This document shows positions 34,924-48,839 of a stretch of 64,000 nt of DNA, piece after piece (position 1 is the first letter of the stretch; each line of letters starts with the position of its first letter). This stretch comes from Hansfordia pulvinata. Taxonomy: Eukaryota > Ascomycota > Sordariomycetes > Xylariales. The DNA is taken from NCBI GenBank assembly GCA_006538405.1, contig BJKQ01000005.1, forward strand, positions 1,240,001 to 1,304,000, written 5' to 3'. Made by a program: the position numbers and the translations under genes. The notes below the pieces were generated by a model that saw only the letters and a list, made by a program, of their open reading frames with translations, searched no databases and was not told the DNA's origin.

Positions 34924-36865
34924 ATGGTCACCCCGAACCGCTCGCAGACCTCGGGCAGGTCCGCCCCGCCCCCGCCGTCCTCCTCCGTGCGCCACGTCTC
35001 CGTCGACAGCATCCTCCAGAACGCCTCCCAGATCCCCTCGGGCCAGCCCCGGGGAGGCCCGCCCGGCAGGCACGGCGGCGTGCGCAACATCGCCGGCATC
35101 CGCAGGGTCAGCGGCGGCGGCCTGCCCAGCGTGTCGTCCCGCACCGGCCAGCACAACATGCCGTCGCGGACGACGCGCATCAGCGAGAAGCTGGTGCTGC
35201 TGCCGGAGACGACGGACGGCGACGGCGTCGGCGACGACGACGGCGACGTCGCGGACGCGGCCGAGCCCGTGATGCAGGAGGACCCGGACCGGCCGCTCAA
35301 GGACGAGGAGCTGGACGTGCTGCGCAAGAGGGGCGGCCTGCGCGGCAAGAGCTACGCCGAGCGGACTCCCAAGAGCGAGCGCACCGACAAGTTCTCCCGC
35401 CTGACCGCCTACTGCACCGCACAGGGGTACAAGATGAAGTCGACGTCCGAGTTCCTGCGCAAGACGCACGAGGCCAAGACCAAGCTCTACGACGACTGCC
35501 TCTACACCGTCTACCACACGCCCTCATGCCCGGCAGCGACGGCTACCGCGTCCGCAGCCGGCCCATCCTCAAGACCCCGGCACCGGCAAGACGGTCCTCG
35601 ACCTCGAGATCGAGCGCAGCGAGCGCCGCGACGAGCACATGGGCTACTACGACGAGCACGACTTCGACGCGAGCCCCCGCGAGGGCGACCTGCTGCACCT
35701 GGGCGACCACCCGGACCGCGGCTTCGGCGGTGGCCGCGGCCGAGGCGACGACGACGACGAGCACCCGAACCTGAGCCCGATCAACCGGCTGGCCCCCGAG
35801 GCGCGGCACTTTGCCGAGATGTTCGTCTACTCGTACGGCGTGGTCGTCTTCTGGAACTTCACCGAGGCGCAGGAGAAGGCCATCCTGGCCGACATGACGT
35901 TCGCCGAGAACGAGGTGGGCACGTCGCTGGTGCGGTCGCCCTTCGAGCGCGGCGAGGTCGAGACGGAGGAGTTTCACTTTGAGTACAACGGCGACATCAA
36001 GCGGCCCCGCGTCTTCAACGACATGATCACCCTCATGCCCCGCTCCGACCACATGGTCAAGCTGACCATCAGTCACGCCATCGCCCAGAGCACCAAGCTC
36101 ATCTACTTTGAGGAGCGCATGTCCGAGGCCATGCTGAGCGCCGAGCACGTGCCCCGCCGCCTGGCCTCGACCGGCGAGCTCAACATGACGCGCACCGAGA
36201 TTGTCAAGATCCAGGGGCGCCTGTTCAAGAGCCGCGTCGACATCAACCTCTGTGAGTTTTCCCAGCCAGTTCCAGCGTTCCAGCGTTCCCTCTCCCCCGA
36301 GAGGTCTCAACAGGACCCCAAAGAATTATTCTAACCTGTTTTTTTTCTCTTTCTCTTTTCACCTCCCTCAGCCTCCAACATCCTCGACGTGCCCAACTTC
36401 TTCTGGGACTCGGAGCCCACCCTGCACCCCCTCTACGTCGCCATCCGCGAGTACCTCGACATCGACCTGCGCACAAAGGTCCTCAACGAGCGCTGCCGCG
36501 TCTTCCTCGACCTCGCCGAGATCCTCTCCGACTCGGTCGCCGACTCCAAGATGAGCGCCATCACCTGGATCTGCATCATCCTCATCGTCATCAGCATCCT
36601 CGTCACCGTCACCGAGGTCCTCCTGCGCTTCGCCATGCTGTCCAAGGATAGCAGCGCCGACGGTGCCGGTGTCGGTGCGGCGCCGACGCCAACCTTGGTC
36701 TCCGTCGCCGCCGCCGACCCGGCCGCCGCCTCCGCCTGGTCCGCGCACGGCGCAGCCCTCGCAAACGCCACCGCCGACGAGCTCCGCCTCTGGGTCGCCC
36801 GCCTGTCCGCCCAGCAGCGCGGGGCCATCTGCGGCGCCAGGGACGCCTTCGCGGCTGAGCTCTGA
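34924..36865 (+). CDS. DUF155 protein, RMD1/RMD8 type (two apparent frameshifts)
   Basis: Two exons (34924-36251, 36372-36865) encode about 607 residues after two bases are restored. The first 130 residues are disordered and Ser/Pro-rich. The region LTAYCTAQGYKMKSTSEFL followed by DDCLYTVYHTP opens the conserved part. The DUF155 core follows: MFVYSYGVVVFWNFTEAQE, then LTISHAIAQSTKLIYFEERM and NFFWDSEPTLHPLY. One C-terminal membrane helix (TWICIILIVISILVTVTEVL) is present. The yeast homologues RMD1 and RMD8 are linked to sporulation, and the animal homologue RMND1 to mitochondrial translation; the exact role here is unknown. Frame changes fall at CCC in ACGCCCTCATG (about 35520) and at CCCC in AAGACCCCGGC (about 35576). 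Each is cured by one added C. Confidence 0.9.
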
Positions 36866-36891
36866 ATTTGCTGAATCCCCCTTCAAGCGGA

Positions 36892-36894
<3 letters not shown>

Positions 36895-36928
<34 letters not shown>
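36895..36928. repeat. (CT)17 microsatellite in the 3' flank of the DUF155 gene
   Basis: A perfect CT dinucleotide run begins about 30 bp after the stop codon at 36865. It probably lies in the transcribed 3' untranslated region. No other element is seen beside it. Confidence 0.95.
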
Positions 36929-36930
<2 letters not shown>

Positions 36931-37822
36931 CCGGATGCACCCGAGACACGGCTGCGCGCATCTTTCGACCTAGCTGGCCGGGGAAATATGGACGTGCCGT
37001 GTTATACGCATAGGCAGCGAGCACGCACGGACCCGTCGCGACGATCCGTTCATCGGCGGTCGATCGGTCCGGGTTGACCGTGGAGGGTAGAAACAAGGGA
37101 ACTGAATACTACATTAAGGCGCATACGGTAAGATAAGGCAACGGTTATGGGCGTATGGAGCATAGTTTTTTTTTTCTTCTGTGGCGGGGCTCGGATATCA
37201 CCGCCAGGATCGACCGTTCATCCTTCTTGTACATGCTTCATAATGCCGCGTAGTATATAATTTGTCAAACGGCGGCTGTGCAATGGATGTGGCGGCTAGT
37301 GCGGGTAATGACTAAATCCCATTGATTAGGCAGACATGCAATACATACGACGGCCAAAATAGGAAAAGAGACATCTTTGAAGATCGAGTTTTCTATCTTT
37401 CAAGCAAGTATCCAATATATACTGAATGGTGCATCCAAAGCAAATCTAAGCACAGTGGTGTGCATGGTGGGCTTCGTCTTCCGCAAAGGAAAGGGGCTTC
37501 TCCGCCAGCTCAGGTATCTCTTTTATCCCTCTATGCTCCCAAAACGCCGTGTGAAGGGGCTCGTTGCGGCTGCGGGGCCTTCCTCTGAACCATCAACTCG
37601 CCAGCGCCCAGCGCGTTGCCCGTGGGACTAATATCCATCCCGCTGGGTCGCCCCCCAGCAGGAGTCCCTGTTACAAACCCGACGCCTGCCGAATGCTGTG
37701 TAGTATTATAGTGTAAGTCATGTATGCTGGACTTTGTGGTGGTCGTATTTCGTGTCGTCATTGTCGTCGTTCCCAGTCGGTACCCCCTGTTAGCGGAATT
37801 GCCGTGGCTGTTCCTATCATCT
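36929..37822. other. Convergent 3' spacer, no supported gene
   Basis: About 0.9 kb between the DUF155 gene and the Zn2Cys6 gene, which converge. It is more AT-rich than the surroundings, includes a short T run at 37167-37175, and has no frame with a recognisable product. Confidence 0.6.
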
Positions 37823-39880
37823 TCACGCCGGCATGCCAGCCATGTTCATCATGGGCACCGGGAAGCTATTGTTGCTGACCATGGCGTTGTTCATCTCCAT
37901 GGTGTCGAGGGCGCGGAGGTATTCGCCGCCAAGTCTCCATCGGCCACTGAGTCGCGAAATGCACCCGCGGATGGTCGCAAAGCTGGAGGATGAGTCGTAG
38001 CTGCCGGGGCTCGCGACAGCACCGCCATTGCTACCGTCGCGGCTGCTGGTCGGGCTAGGGTGGCCGCTGTTGGCGTTGCCGGCTTCGGGCAGAAGGATCG
38101 AAGCTGCTTGGTAGGCCGAGTCGAGGATCATGGGCGACGTCTTGACAATGTCTTCGTCGGACCGGAGGTAGGCTAGCAACTCAGCGGCGTGATCGCGAAC
38201 GTGGAGCGAAGTCATGCGCAGACCCTCAAGCGCTGTCATGTGCATTGACATGTCTTCTTCCGAAGACCAGGCCGCAGCCGCGGCGCCAGGACCGACACCG
38301 TAATGAGAAAGAAGCTTGAGCGTGGCGCTGAAGGCCAGGCTGCGAGCGCCCAACAAGTCGAAGTAGGTCATAGACCCCCCTTGTGTCAAGTCGGATTGAA
38401 GACACACGCACAGACCCTGAGCCATCTCTGTCAAGTTAACAACGTCGGCACTGTCTGGGCGGTCCCCGGCCATGCGACGCAGCTCGGCTCGCTGGAGATG
38501 GCGCAGCATCCGACCGACCAGTAGCGCTGATTGACAAAGGCGCGCAAAAGGAGTCTGCGGCTCGGCACCCGGGCACGAGACTGGTCGCTGGATCGCCTGG
38601 CTCATGTCGCCCGTCTCCCATGCCTTGTCGCTCACGGGTAGGATCTCGTTAGGTGATGGCTCGCTGCAGATGGGGCGCTTTTGCGAGCCCAGCGACATGG
38701 CCTTGTCCAACACGTACACTCCCCACCAAGTTCGTCGTCTCTCTTCCGCGTCGACCCAACTTGCCTGTTCGAACGATTGCTGTTAGTTGTCTGTACCGAG
38801 TGGAAGCAGCCGGTTCATGATGGAGGTCTTCAGACTTACGCAAGGTCCCAACACTGCACTGCTCTCCTTGTAAGAAGGCAGACCGATAAAATCAGAGTAG
38901 CGGACACACTGCCCGACAGACATCCAGGCAGAAGGGTAGATCCCTTGGCCATACTCGTAGAGGGCAATCAGAAGCATGGCCTGCAGGTACTGTAGAGACG
39001 CAATGCCGCTGCTCTCAAGCTTGTTCTGGAAGCGCTTGGCCGCGATGTAGATGTAGTTCTCAGAGGCCGCGTAGCCGTCCTGCGCCTGGGACGTGATGAG
39101 CATCATCGCCAGGTACAACAGCGCGTACTCGGCGCCCGCTTCCCACAGCGGGTACATCATGTTCATCCGCTTCTTGGACACGATAGGGAACCACGGGTGA
39201 ACGTCGCCAAAGTAGTCCAATACTGCCTGATGCACACCGTCGGCGTCGGCGAGACACTGCAAAGCATCCTGCGACCACTGTCAGCGTTGCCGCCATTTGT
39301 GCCAGGGGTTGGCCTTGGAGGCAGTAGGGGAGGTCACTCACGGCAGGGATGTCAGGCATGGTGGAGGGCACAGGAAGACCGATCGACTTGAAGAGATGTG
39401 AGTCGAGAAACAAGTCAGAGGGGAATGCCGAGTTCGCCCCACCCTCCCAGAGCGATTCTCCGGAGAACCCCTGCTGACTAGGGGCAGCTGGCGAGGTGGA
39501 AAGGCCTTGAGGGCTGAATTGGCTCATGCCAGCATCGGAAACCGGGTAGGAGAGGCGGGACTCTAGCTCGTGGAGCTTCATCTGCAGGGCACGGAAAGCT
39601 TCGCCGGTGGGTGCGGGCTCGGCCTCGGAGTAGTCGCAGAAGCGGCCCATTCGCGTGCACAGCGAGCACGAGGGCAGCGCCTTGTCGCAACGGCGTTTCT
39701 GCAGGGTCTTGTGAGCACGAGGCCCATGGGGGATCAAAGCAGACCAACATACCTGCTTTCTGCAGCAGTAGCAAGCAAGAGGGGCTTTCTGGGCGGCCGC
39801 GCCCCGCTGGCGGCGCCGGCGCCGCCGCCGCGGACGGCGTCTTGGGGGTAGAGGAGCATAGACCCGGTGGAGAGACGCAT
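37823..39880 (-). CDS. Zn2Cys6 fungal transcription factor (one apparent frameshift)
   Basis: Four exons (39880-39753, 39698-39342, 39268-38840, 38764-37823) give about 618 residues after one base is restored in exon 1. The binuclear cluster is Cys-X2-Cys-X6-Cys-X6-Cys-X2-Cys-X6-Cys. It is split by intron 1 right after CYCCRKQ and resumes as KRRCDKALPSC. Residues ALQMKLHELESRL form a short coiled coil for dimerisation. The fungal-specific TF region shows HPWFPIVSKKRM, ALLYLAMMLI, the helix LQYLQAMLLIALYEYGQG and AEERRRTWWGVYVLDKA. A Ser/Gly-rich tail follows. The ATG at 39880 and the zinc cluster are in different frames. The shift must lie in the GGCGGCGCCGG/GGGGCGCGG tract, and the cluster frame has no upstream ATG. 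The protein is a nuclear regulator; its targets are unknown. Confidence 0.9.
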
Positions 39881-42800
39881 TGTGCAGGGTTTGCGTGAGC
39901 TTCAGCGAGGGGAAGAGGCTACAAGTCGAGAGAGGGTGCTGGGCATTCGAACAAGAGTGCGGCCGAGTGCGTCCGCATGCGATGATATATAGTCGCGTCT
40001 CTTGCCATGCGACGAGCGAGCAAGGAGAGGAGACCCGCAGGGACTTGGCGACGACCCCAGGATCCGCAAAGCGGGCATGGATCGGTGGGTAGCGATGGAG
40101 ACCAGGGCCAGGGACGGGGCGGGTGCTGCTGATGGCACGTCGGAGGTGGTCGCTCGGCCGGGACTCGACGTGGACGGCCCACGGGGCGGGCGTGCAGAGA
40201 GAGCAGTGCTAGGCAGCGACCAAAACCAGACAAGAATAGACACAAACGTCAGAGAGCCCAAGAGCAGTGGGCGGGACGCCGTGGCCGTGCTGAGGATAGC
40301 GTCTGTGGTTCCAGGCGGACTGGCGCGAACGAACGAACGAAGCGGTGGGTAGGTGGTGGTATAGCGTAGCGGCAAGGCGAGTGGCGACGGAGGACGGGAC
40401 CTTGGTCGAACAATCAACAGCAGCCAAGCTAGAGAGAAGAGGGATGGGATCGGGTGGTCCCCACTGGGCGGGCGGGAGACGACTGAGTCGACCATGGCAT
40501 GGGAGGAGGAGGGGGGCGTGAAGCATCCGCATCAAAACGGAGACGCCCGCTAGCCCTAGCCCACGAGTCCGACGGTCATGTACAATGCGTAGGTATGTAC
40601 TCGCAGGGCATGTGAGGCTGGGTAGGTACAGCATGGAGGATGGAAGGGTGACGGAGAGGGGGGTCGTGGGTGAGGATGGGGATTGGACTGTAGTCCGAGA
40701 CTCGACTGCAAAAGGATGGGCGAGCGGGCGAAGCACAGCACGGGGGGCAGGCAGCGATACAAAGTGACATCAGTGGTATCAGACACTCTAAGTTAGCTTT
40801 CGATGTAACCAAGGAAAGGGCCCTTTTCTGGTCGGGCAGGTTCGTCCATCAGGAGACGGAGACTCGTAATGCACTTGACCTGCCTCTCCAACCCGGAGGC
40901 ATGGGTGGCAGCTTCCCTCAATGGCCGGGAAGTTGCCTTAGGTAAGACGATCTGCTGCGCTGCCCGCTGCGCCGGTACGAGCTGAGCAGGTATCGAGCGA
41001 AACTTTTGTACAGCGCGACGGGGCCCCTGCGATCGGGGCGGGTACTTGAGGGGAACGTTACCAGCAGAAGACCGATCAGATTGGGGGGGCAGGCAGCGGT
41101 TTGGGGGCCCAAATGGCGGAGCGGGAATGGCTGGATACCGGCTGTACTCGTACGTGCACATCAATCAGTCCGGCGCGGTGCTTAGGTGGGCCGAGGTACG
41201 CGGGGGGGGCGCCTGTGTGAGAAGTACCGTGCCGGCTCGAAATACTCCGTAGCCCAATCAATCAATTGATTCCGTTGCACATTGAAATGGCCTCTGGCTT
41301 CGTAATTGGGGAGCGGCCGCGCCAGTCGACTCTGACTCCTGGTCTGTCACCGTGCCGCCCAACGGCCTCGTGCGTCCACATAGGTACTGACTGTATGTAG
41401 GGTACATGACATTTGCATACATGTGTACCAATAAGGACATGTATTAAACAAGAGAGATTCCTGGTTGCGTGTATTGATGTGCCCATAATCCCTCAGCTGG
41501 TCTACAATGGAAGTACTCTGTGAACATCGATACCTGGTGTGCTTGGGCGTGGTGGCCGCGACGGCCTATCTGGACCTTACCCGAGATTGGATGTATCGAG
41601 AGAGAAAATGTTGAGGAAAGGCGCTCCACCGATCGCTCTGCTGCTGATTATCGAGTCTGACCACGCATTACCTGCAAGCAAGCTGGCCGCTGTCGACGCA
41701 TGTCAAGTCTCCGTCGGCCCACTACTCATAACCTCTTGCCTATCCGTACATGTAACGAGTGCGGCCCTGCTCGGCGGGGCCCTCGCCAAACTGGAGCCCG
41801 GCTGCTGGCCTGGCGTGCCAATGCTCCGTAGCTGGGCCCGGCCCTGCTGCCCGGGCTGCCCTGCCCTGGGCTCCCCGCCAGGGCTCAAGGGTCGTCGCGG
41901 TAATAATTCCACCATCGGCGGGCCGGTGACGCCCCAGCTGTGCTCGCCCTGGGCCCGGTAGCCGGACCAGTCACGTCTCTTCGTCCGCGCGACGCCGGCC
42001 AGGGGTCCCTACCTTACCTTGCTTCATGCACGGTACCTTCTGGCGTTCGTCCGCCCCGTTCGATCGCGGATATCGTCTGCGAGCACCCTCCGCTACTTAC
42101 AAATCAGGGGGGGCCGGCAACTACCGCCAAAGAGCAGAGAGAGAAGAAGAAGAAGAAAAAAACATATAACGTCACGCTATCGTTCCGAGCACGGCGCGGG
42201 GCGGTGTCCTGGTCGAATGCATCGAGTACGAGAGGTATCCGGTTGCCTGGATGTCTGGCCATGCAATGTGAAGCCTGATACTTTTTTCTCCCTCGTATCG
42301 TGTCCCATTACACGCGATTCAGGATCAGGCACGAAGATTGCGAGAATGGATATAGGCACCGTGGACCTCGTCGCCGACCACACTGATACGTGCGTGATGT
42401 TTGCTGTGGCCGTCACGTATCAGGCGGCGCGGCTCCTGTGCGTTCCCAATCGTCGTGAATGACCACTACATCCTGGCACGAGTATAGTATGACGCTACCT
42501 ACCCGAGTTGATTGTCATTGTGTGGCGCAATCCAACTGACTTTTGGCTGGCGCGCTTTCTCGGACTAAGGAGGGCGCGGCACGTGACTGCTGACGCGACG
42601 AGCATTCGAGTACTCGCAACTGGCGATACCCAATGCGCGGGGTCGCCCAAGCGCCCACATTCGACGTGGACTATACAGACGCGCTTTTCCGTCCAAGCAG
42701 GAGGCTGATGAGGACCTTCTGTAGTCTGCGCTATAGTTACGAGTACCGCCAGCACGTCAGGATCCTTCCCGGCGCGCTTCCAGAACCCAGGATGATGATG

Positions 42801-43181
42801 GACGGGCACGGCGCACCACACCACACCACACCACACCACAGGCCTACGCCAACGCCACACGCGTGCGCCCTCGCCCACGCACAAGAGGAATTCTTCTGCC
42901 TGTCCCCTTGAGCCCACAAATCTACCTGCTAAGGCTGGCCCTAAGCTTAGGGCGAGGCAGATCGCGACCCCTGGGGGCGCCCGCGGCAATGCGGTCCTGC
43001 CAGGCACGCAAGGCGCACCCGGTGCTTGGCCCCCGCTGGCACTCGGTTGATCGGGCGGGCCATTGGATCGAGCACGGCTCAATCAAGATGCCTGCCGCCC
43101 TGGCCTGTCGACACCTACCACCTCCCACTTGGGCCGATGGATTCGGGTTATGTAAGGTCAGAATCTAAAACCTGTGAGGTC

Positions 43182-43201
43182 TACTCGTACGAGTACTCGT
43201 A
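43182..43201. promoter_or_regulatory. Three overlapping TACTCGTA/TACGAGTA octamers
   Basis: TACTCGTACGAGTACTCGTA holds the octamer in three alternating orientations that share two-base overlaps, including the 12-bp palindrome ACTCGTACGAGT. It is the densest case of an octamer seen throughout the non-coding parts of the window. Confidence 0.45.
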
Positions 43202-46200
43202 ATGTAGGTAATCCACCGACCCGTGAGGTGCAGTTTGGCAGCATTGTGTACACCTTGGCATCGCCATCCTCATACCCGGCCATGCTCCAAGGCACGGTCA
43301 GTCAATGTCTACCTGAGTACCTAACCTGGGACACCTTAGGTAAACTACCTATTTGCACGCCACATATACGTCTCGGGTCGCGCGCTTGAGAGCCGCCAGG
43401 GCCGCCTCTCGCCACCCGCCAGCAGAGCTTGCGGGCGACGCCAGCCGTGCCAGTGCACGACCTCGGAGCCGCCAAGGTGGCCACCCCTTCCGCCGTTGAG
43501 GCTCCACCTGTCGAGACTTTGCCAACCGTCGTGGTCGCACAGACAGGGTGGTGCCACTTTGATCTGCCTGCGCGCGGGATTGGCAGCATGCAACGCCCTC
43601 AAAGTGCGTACGGAACGTTACCCATCAGCAACGGCAGATTGGGGAGAAAGGGGGGGCGCCCCAAAAGCACGGAACCCCGTAAAACGAGGATGATGACGGC
43701 GCTTACCGGCTGTTGGTTGTGGTTCTTTTTTTCCCCCCGCGCCTCACATTAAGCGCCTGCCTGGGGTTAATCGTGCGCATCTGACGCCAGGCACCTGCTT
43801 TTCTCCCCCTCTCTCTTTACTCTGGCTATCTCCCCTTCTCTCGACAAACCCGGACACGATGATGCTCAGCCCGCGGCCGGGTGGTGCTCATTGGCCGTGC
43901 CGTGTCGCGACCCTGTCAGCAAGACGGAGTGAGCCGGCCCTATTCCCTGGCGGGGGTGGTGCGGTGGCTGGGGCAGTGCTCGCTAGTCTTCCGTGTCCTC
44001 TCTGCCTGATGCAATGGCGTCTGGCCTACTAAGCGACGCGACGGGCAAGGCGAGCCCACCAGGTACGAGTAGGCTCACCTGCCTCACCTTGCCGTGGGGA
44101 GGCGAAAGGCAGAGGCGTCTGGGAATCGCATGGGCACACACGGGACGCTTCGACGAGGATAACGAGGGTTCCTCGTCCCCACACGCGCCGTTACGGCTCC
44201 TTGATGCCCCTCGCCGCCCCCTTGGCGTCTGGCGCACATACGATGCCGCGGCCCAGCACAACCACGTCCACCAGAGCTGCTGTCCCTTAAGAGAGAGCCG
44301 TCGCCGATTCACCCACTAGCCGACGGCGGGAAGGAATGCTGCCAATTCTCTCGCTCTTCTTTCGCCTCCCTTTTTCCCCTTCTCCCCCTCGTGCGACAAC
44401 TAACCAGCTGCTCCCCCGCGCGCCCCATTCGCCTTGCCCTCCGCGATGCACACACGGGCGCTTGGGTGTGCAGGATCTCCCCCTCGCGGCGCCGTGGCGT
44501 GCCGTGGGACAGGCAGCACGGCACTGCGGACGCTGGCCACCACGTGGGTGGCGTCTGGCTGAAACGAAACCGAACCGACCGCGTCCGCAGGATGGTGGCG
44601 GTACAAGTACCACTGACGACGCGGCATCACCAGCATCAGAGCCCACGGCTGGTGACGTGCGAACCTGCGAGAAGCAGGGCTGAACGAGCGAGCCGCGTGT
44701 ATGCGCGGCGTAAACTTCGAGGTCAGACGCGCGCCACAAAACCTTGCATGTCCGTCCGTACCCTCGGATTCGCACCCCTGGCTTTTGGTGCCCCGGTCGC
44801 GATAGACTCGCAGACGCCAGCGCCAGCCAGCTGGTGCGGAAGCTTGTGCGACGTCGACTCATCAGCGCCAGCTCCTCACCTCTTCATGCCGAGTATACTC
44901 TTACTGGCCACGCCGCGCCCTAGCCATACTCGTAGCGTAGTGGTAGGAGGCTACCTAACTAGAGCGCGCCCTACACGTACCCATACCCACGGCCTGCCGT
45001 GAATTCCATCGTCGCCTCTACCCGCGGGCTACTGGGAACCTACCCGGAGGCTAGCCGGAGGTCGGGGGCGCTTATACCTGAGGCAGTATAGCGGTCGGGC
45101 CGCCAGGCCGAGGCTCCAGCCTGGAAATCCCCCCCCCCCTCCCCCCAAAGAGGCCACGCATCGGGCGTGTGTCCCCCGAGTTGGGGGCTGGGACTACTCG
45201 GCCGGGGCAGCCTTGTAGGGCCTCGCCAGGGCTTGTGGTAGCATCGGAGGGGTGGGTGTACCTGGGCGTTGTTTGTTCCTTTCCATGGCCACGGTGGCTT
45301 GGTTCGTCTTCTCGAACGATCCTGCCACGGGCGACCATCGTGGGTGACTTGTCTTGACCTGGCATGGTGCGGTGCGAGTGGCCAGCTGCCTTGCAAGGAC
45401 CAAGTCGGGGCATCCGATGGGGAGGAAAGAGATATGTAGGATGTCTGTCTTAACCACTGAACCTGTCATCAAACCTGGAGATCAGCCTGAGCAAATAGGT
45501 GGGATTCGGGAACTGAACCGGTACCCGTGGCTTTTGTCCCTTTGCTGCCGCCGAAACGTCTGTCGAGACTCGAAATGAGAATTAGCGCCGGTCGCTTTAG
45601 CAAGCCTTAGTAGGTAGGTAGCTTTCTTGGTGTGCCACTCAGATTCTATCTCTCATTGGAATTTGAGAAACCTCCGTGTATCGCTATGGAAAGAGCTGCT
45701 TCTTCGCCTGACATTGGTATTATGATCAATGGCAGCTTTCCCTTACCTAAGCCAAAGTCGGTACGGAAAACATCACCTAGCACGTATTCGTATCCTTGTG
45801 ATGGATTAGGTAAGTTCGTACCAGGTGTGTGCAGTCCATAATCGCCACAGCAGATGGCAGACACGGAACATGCCGTTTCTTGTCACGTTTCGCCCCTCGA
45901 GCAACACCAATTCCAGTGCTCGTTATAACCAGCAACAGCAACAGCAACAGCATGGAAGCAGGTGCAGTACATCAAGGCACAGGATAGCAGCACTGCCACG
46001 CGCGCCTGTTCCCCTGGGAGGCGCCTGTTAAGCCTCTTCTGGTCGGATGGTGCGCGGCTAAGCCCAGAGCGTAGACGCGTGCGGTTAACGGGCGCGCTTA
46101 GGCCGGCGCGGGACGGCGCCATCATCGCACTCGCCTTCCATCGCCGCATCCACTGATGACGACCTCGACGACTCTCTATACCACACTGCCTAGCGCCGAG

Positions 46201-48815
46201 GGGACCTTTGAAGTGCACAGCAGCCAGTGCCGCCGCGCCGGGTAGCCTAGCCCAATCCCCGCCTAGCCTTTCCTCCCTTCCACGTGCCCGCCGGCGCGCC
46301 CCCTGTCGCCCTGTCGCCTTGTCGCCCTGTGTGCCTGTGGTGTGGCCACATACTCGTTTCCATATGCTCATCATACTCCTAGATAGCACCCGGCCCCCGC
46401 CACCCGAGGCGACAGTATAGTCGAGGCCCCCACCGCACGCTCTCGACCCTCCCATCTCCTTGCCCAGGGAATCGCAACCGGCCGAAAGGATTCCCCTCCC
46501 TGTCTCCCTCATCTCTCATCTTCCCCCTTGGGCTGACCTGCCTCGCCTATGGCCCCTTCCCGCCTTGGATCCACGTCGCAGGGTCGCTCCAGGAGTGGGT
46601 TGCTTCGCCTCCCCGCCCAGAAAGCCTTCTTCGTGCCTGTGGGGTGGTGAAGAAGTAGGATTACCAAGATGGGTACACGCATTCTCACTCTGCCTGCTGC
46701 TGCTGCTGCTGCTGCTTCTGCTGCTTCCGATGCCGCCACTGCTAGTATTTACTGCCATCTGGTGCCACGCTACCAACTATCCTTCCCGCCACAATGCGCT
46801 GAAAACCGGCCTGACGGCAACCTCCGTCCAACGCTCCACACACAGACTCTTCCCGTCTCACACACACACATACACACACACACACCGCTGCTATCCGTGG
46901 CCCTTAGGGCTCTGGGCGCCGCTAGACTCGCAGTTCGGCCCCCCGAGTTCCATGACAGGACGCGGCTAGCCGGTGCCTAGCGACATCGGATGTGGGTAGG
47001 GCTTGAACGCAGGGAATACTGCCTGCTACCTCACTACCCACCTATCACCCATTACTCGCACCTGGCAGGTAACGCACACGGAAGGAGAAGGCGGGGCGGC
47101 GAGTGAGTAGCAGCTCGGCGGAATGGACCATTAGAGGGGAGAAATTCGCCCCTCGCAGGCAGCAGTGCTCTGGGCTCGTGGGTGGTGACGAGAGTAGCGA
47201 CAGGAAGATTGGCGAGAGAAAGGAAGCAGCGGTAACTGCGACGGCGATGGCCGCGGCCGCAGCGGCGTGGGCATATTCTCTCGCGTCTCGCCAGAACGCC
47301 ATCATCTTGACGTGGCCTGGCATCAATGTGCCTGCGGAACTGTTCGCTGGCTTCTGCTGAAATCTTGCTCGACCACAATTCGAAGCTAAGCCTGCTAATA
47401 CACAAAATGTAGTTTCATCGTCTCGACACGAATGGCGTTGGAATGTAAAGTTTCTCTACTTGCCGTGATGCTTATCAACGGTACATGGATATCATGTCTG
47501 CGAGCCACCTGACGTGTATTTCCATCGTCGCGGAGAGTCAAGTAGTCATCTTCGTCCTCAAGAGGTCTGCTATACCCCCTAAAGCTAAGCCTCGCCTTGC
47601 TCCGGATCCGCGCCAGGGGTCCGTCTGTTCGTGCTCCGATATACTCGTACACCCGCCTACGTACACCTTATGCCGCCTGATGAGCAGACTCGACTGCTCC
47701 CGAGCCCTGGTCCTATTGTAGTCCACGGGGAGAACCTTGGTATCTGAGAAGGATCGCGCACTAGACCGGACAAGCGGCAAGGGAGGACGAGGGGGAGAAA
47801 ACAGAAAGAGGTAAACTGTGTTCACGGAGTAGTCCGTTTGATGGAGCAACAAATTCAGTTGTGGGAGAGGAGGGGGGTGTCTCGATATCAGAAAGCGAGC
47901 TTACCTCTTCTTTTTTCTTTTTCTCTCTCTTCGTTCTTTCCCCTATCGATCTTGAAACAGGGGAGTTGCTGCTACCTTTCCCGAGCTCAGCAACCATAGC
48001 CGCCGCAGACAAGCTGTATGCCTAGGGAAGGCGAACTCCACGCGTGCGCTGGTGCTCCTACGGGCCGGTTTTGATTGGAAAAGGGGTTGGGAGGAGTCCA
48101 TTTGCATTTCCAGAAGCCGAGGGTGGCGAAAGAATGAGTGAATGAATTAACGAATGAACTGGACTCGAGAAGATACATGCCCGTGGTCTGGTGCTGTGCG
48201 TTTCGTACCACGTGGTACGTAACGCCCGAGGCGAATGTGCGAATGCGAGACAGTGGCATAGTTGTATAGTTGCACAGCCCCCCTCATGGCCGCCGCCATT
48301 CCGCCCCTCCCTCTCCTTGGCGGCGCCATCCTCGCGGCAGAATCAGCAGCAGCAGCAGCAGCGCGGCATTGCTGACGTTGCTGCCGCGTTTCGACTTGAC
48401 TTGTGCAGGTAGAGTCGCTCGCTTCGCTCCGCTCGCCGGCTAGGCCGAAGGCCTTACTTAGCTTGCCAGGAACTCACCTAGTTAGTCAGGGATTAAATTC
48501 TATGGAGACGTTCACGAGTCTCGCCGGGATCACCAACCTGTCCCCATCCCCCCCCCTTCCTCGCCGCTGCGGCCGTGGGACTGCAAACGCGGGTCATCTA
48601 AATTTGTCATGCATTGGGGGCCGCCTCCCTTTCCCCCTCCAAAACGTCACCTAGTTAGCCGTCCGCTCTGCGTAGAGCGCCAGAGCTTCAGATCCCCACT
48701 CACTACAGATGTTAGTAGGACCTCACAGCGCCTTGGCCCGCATCGGTTTAGTTTATGTATGATCAAAGAGGCAAGGCAGAGCTGGAAGCCAGCCCTAAGC
48801 TAAGCCTTGGATTAA

Positions 48816-48839
48816 GGGGGGGGGGGGGGGGGGGGGGGG
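48816..48839. repeat. G24 homopolymer
   Basis: Twenty-four consecutive G in intergenic DNA. The true length is uncertain because such runs are hard to read. A G-quadruplex is possible on this strand. Confidence 0.9.

Noticed and set aside
45632..45864. Short overlapping frames on both strands in a locally AT-richer stretch (e.g. minus-strand GYEYVLGDVFRTDFGLGKG)
   Set aside because: I considered a decayed gene or transposon fragment, but no family is recognisable and the segment is under 75 codons.
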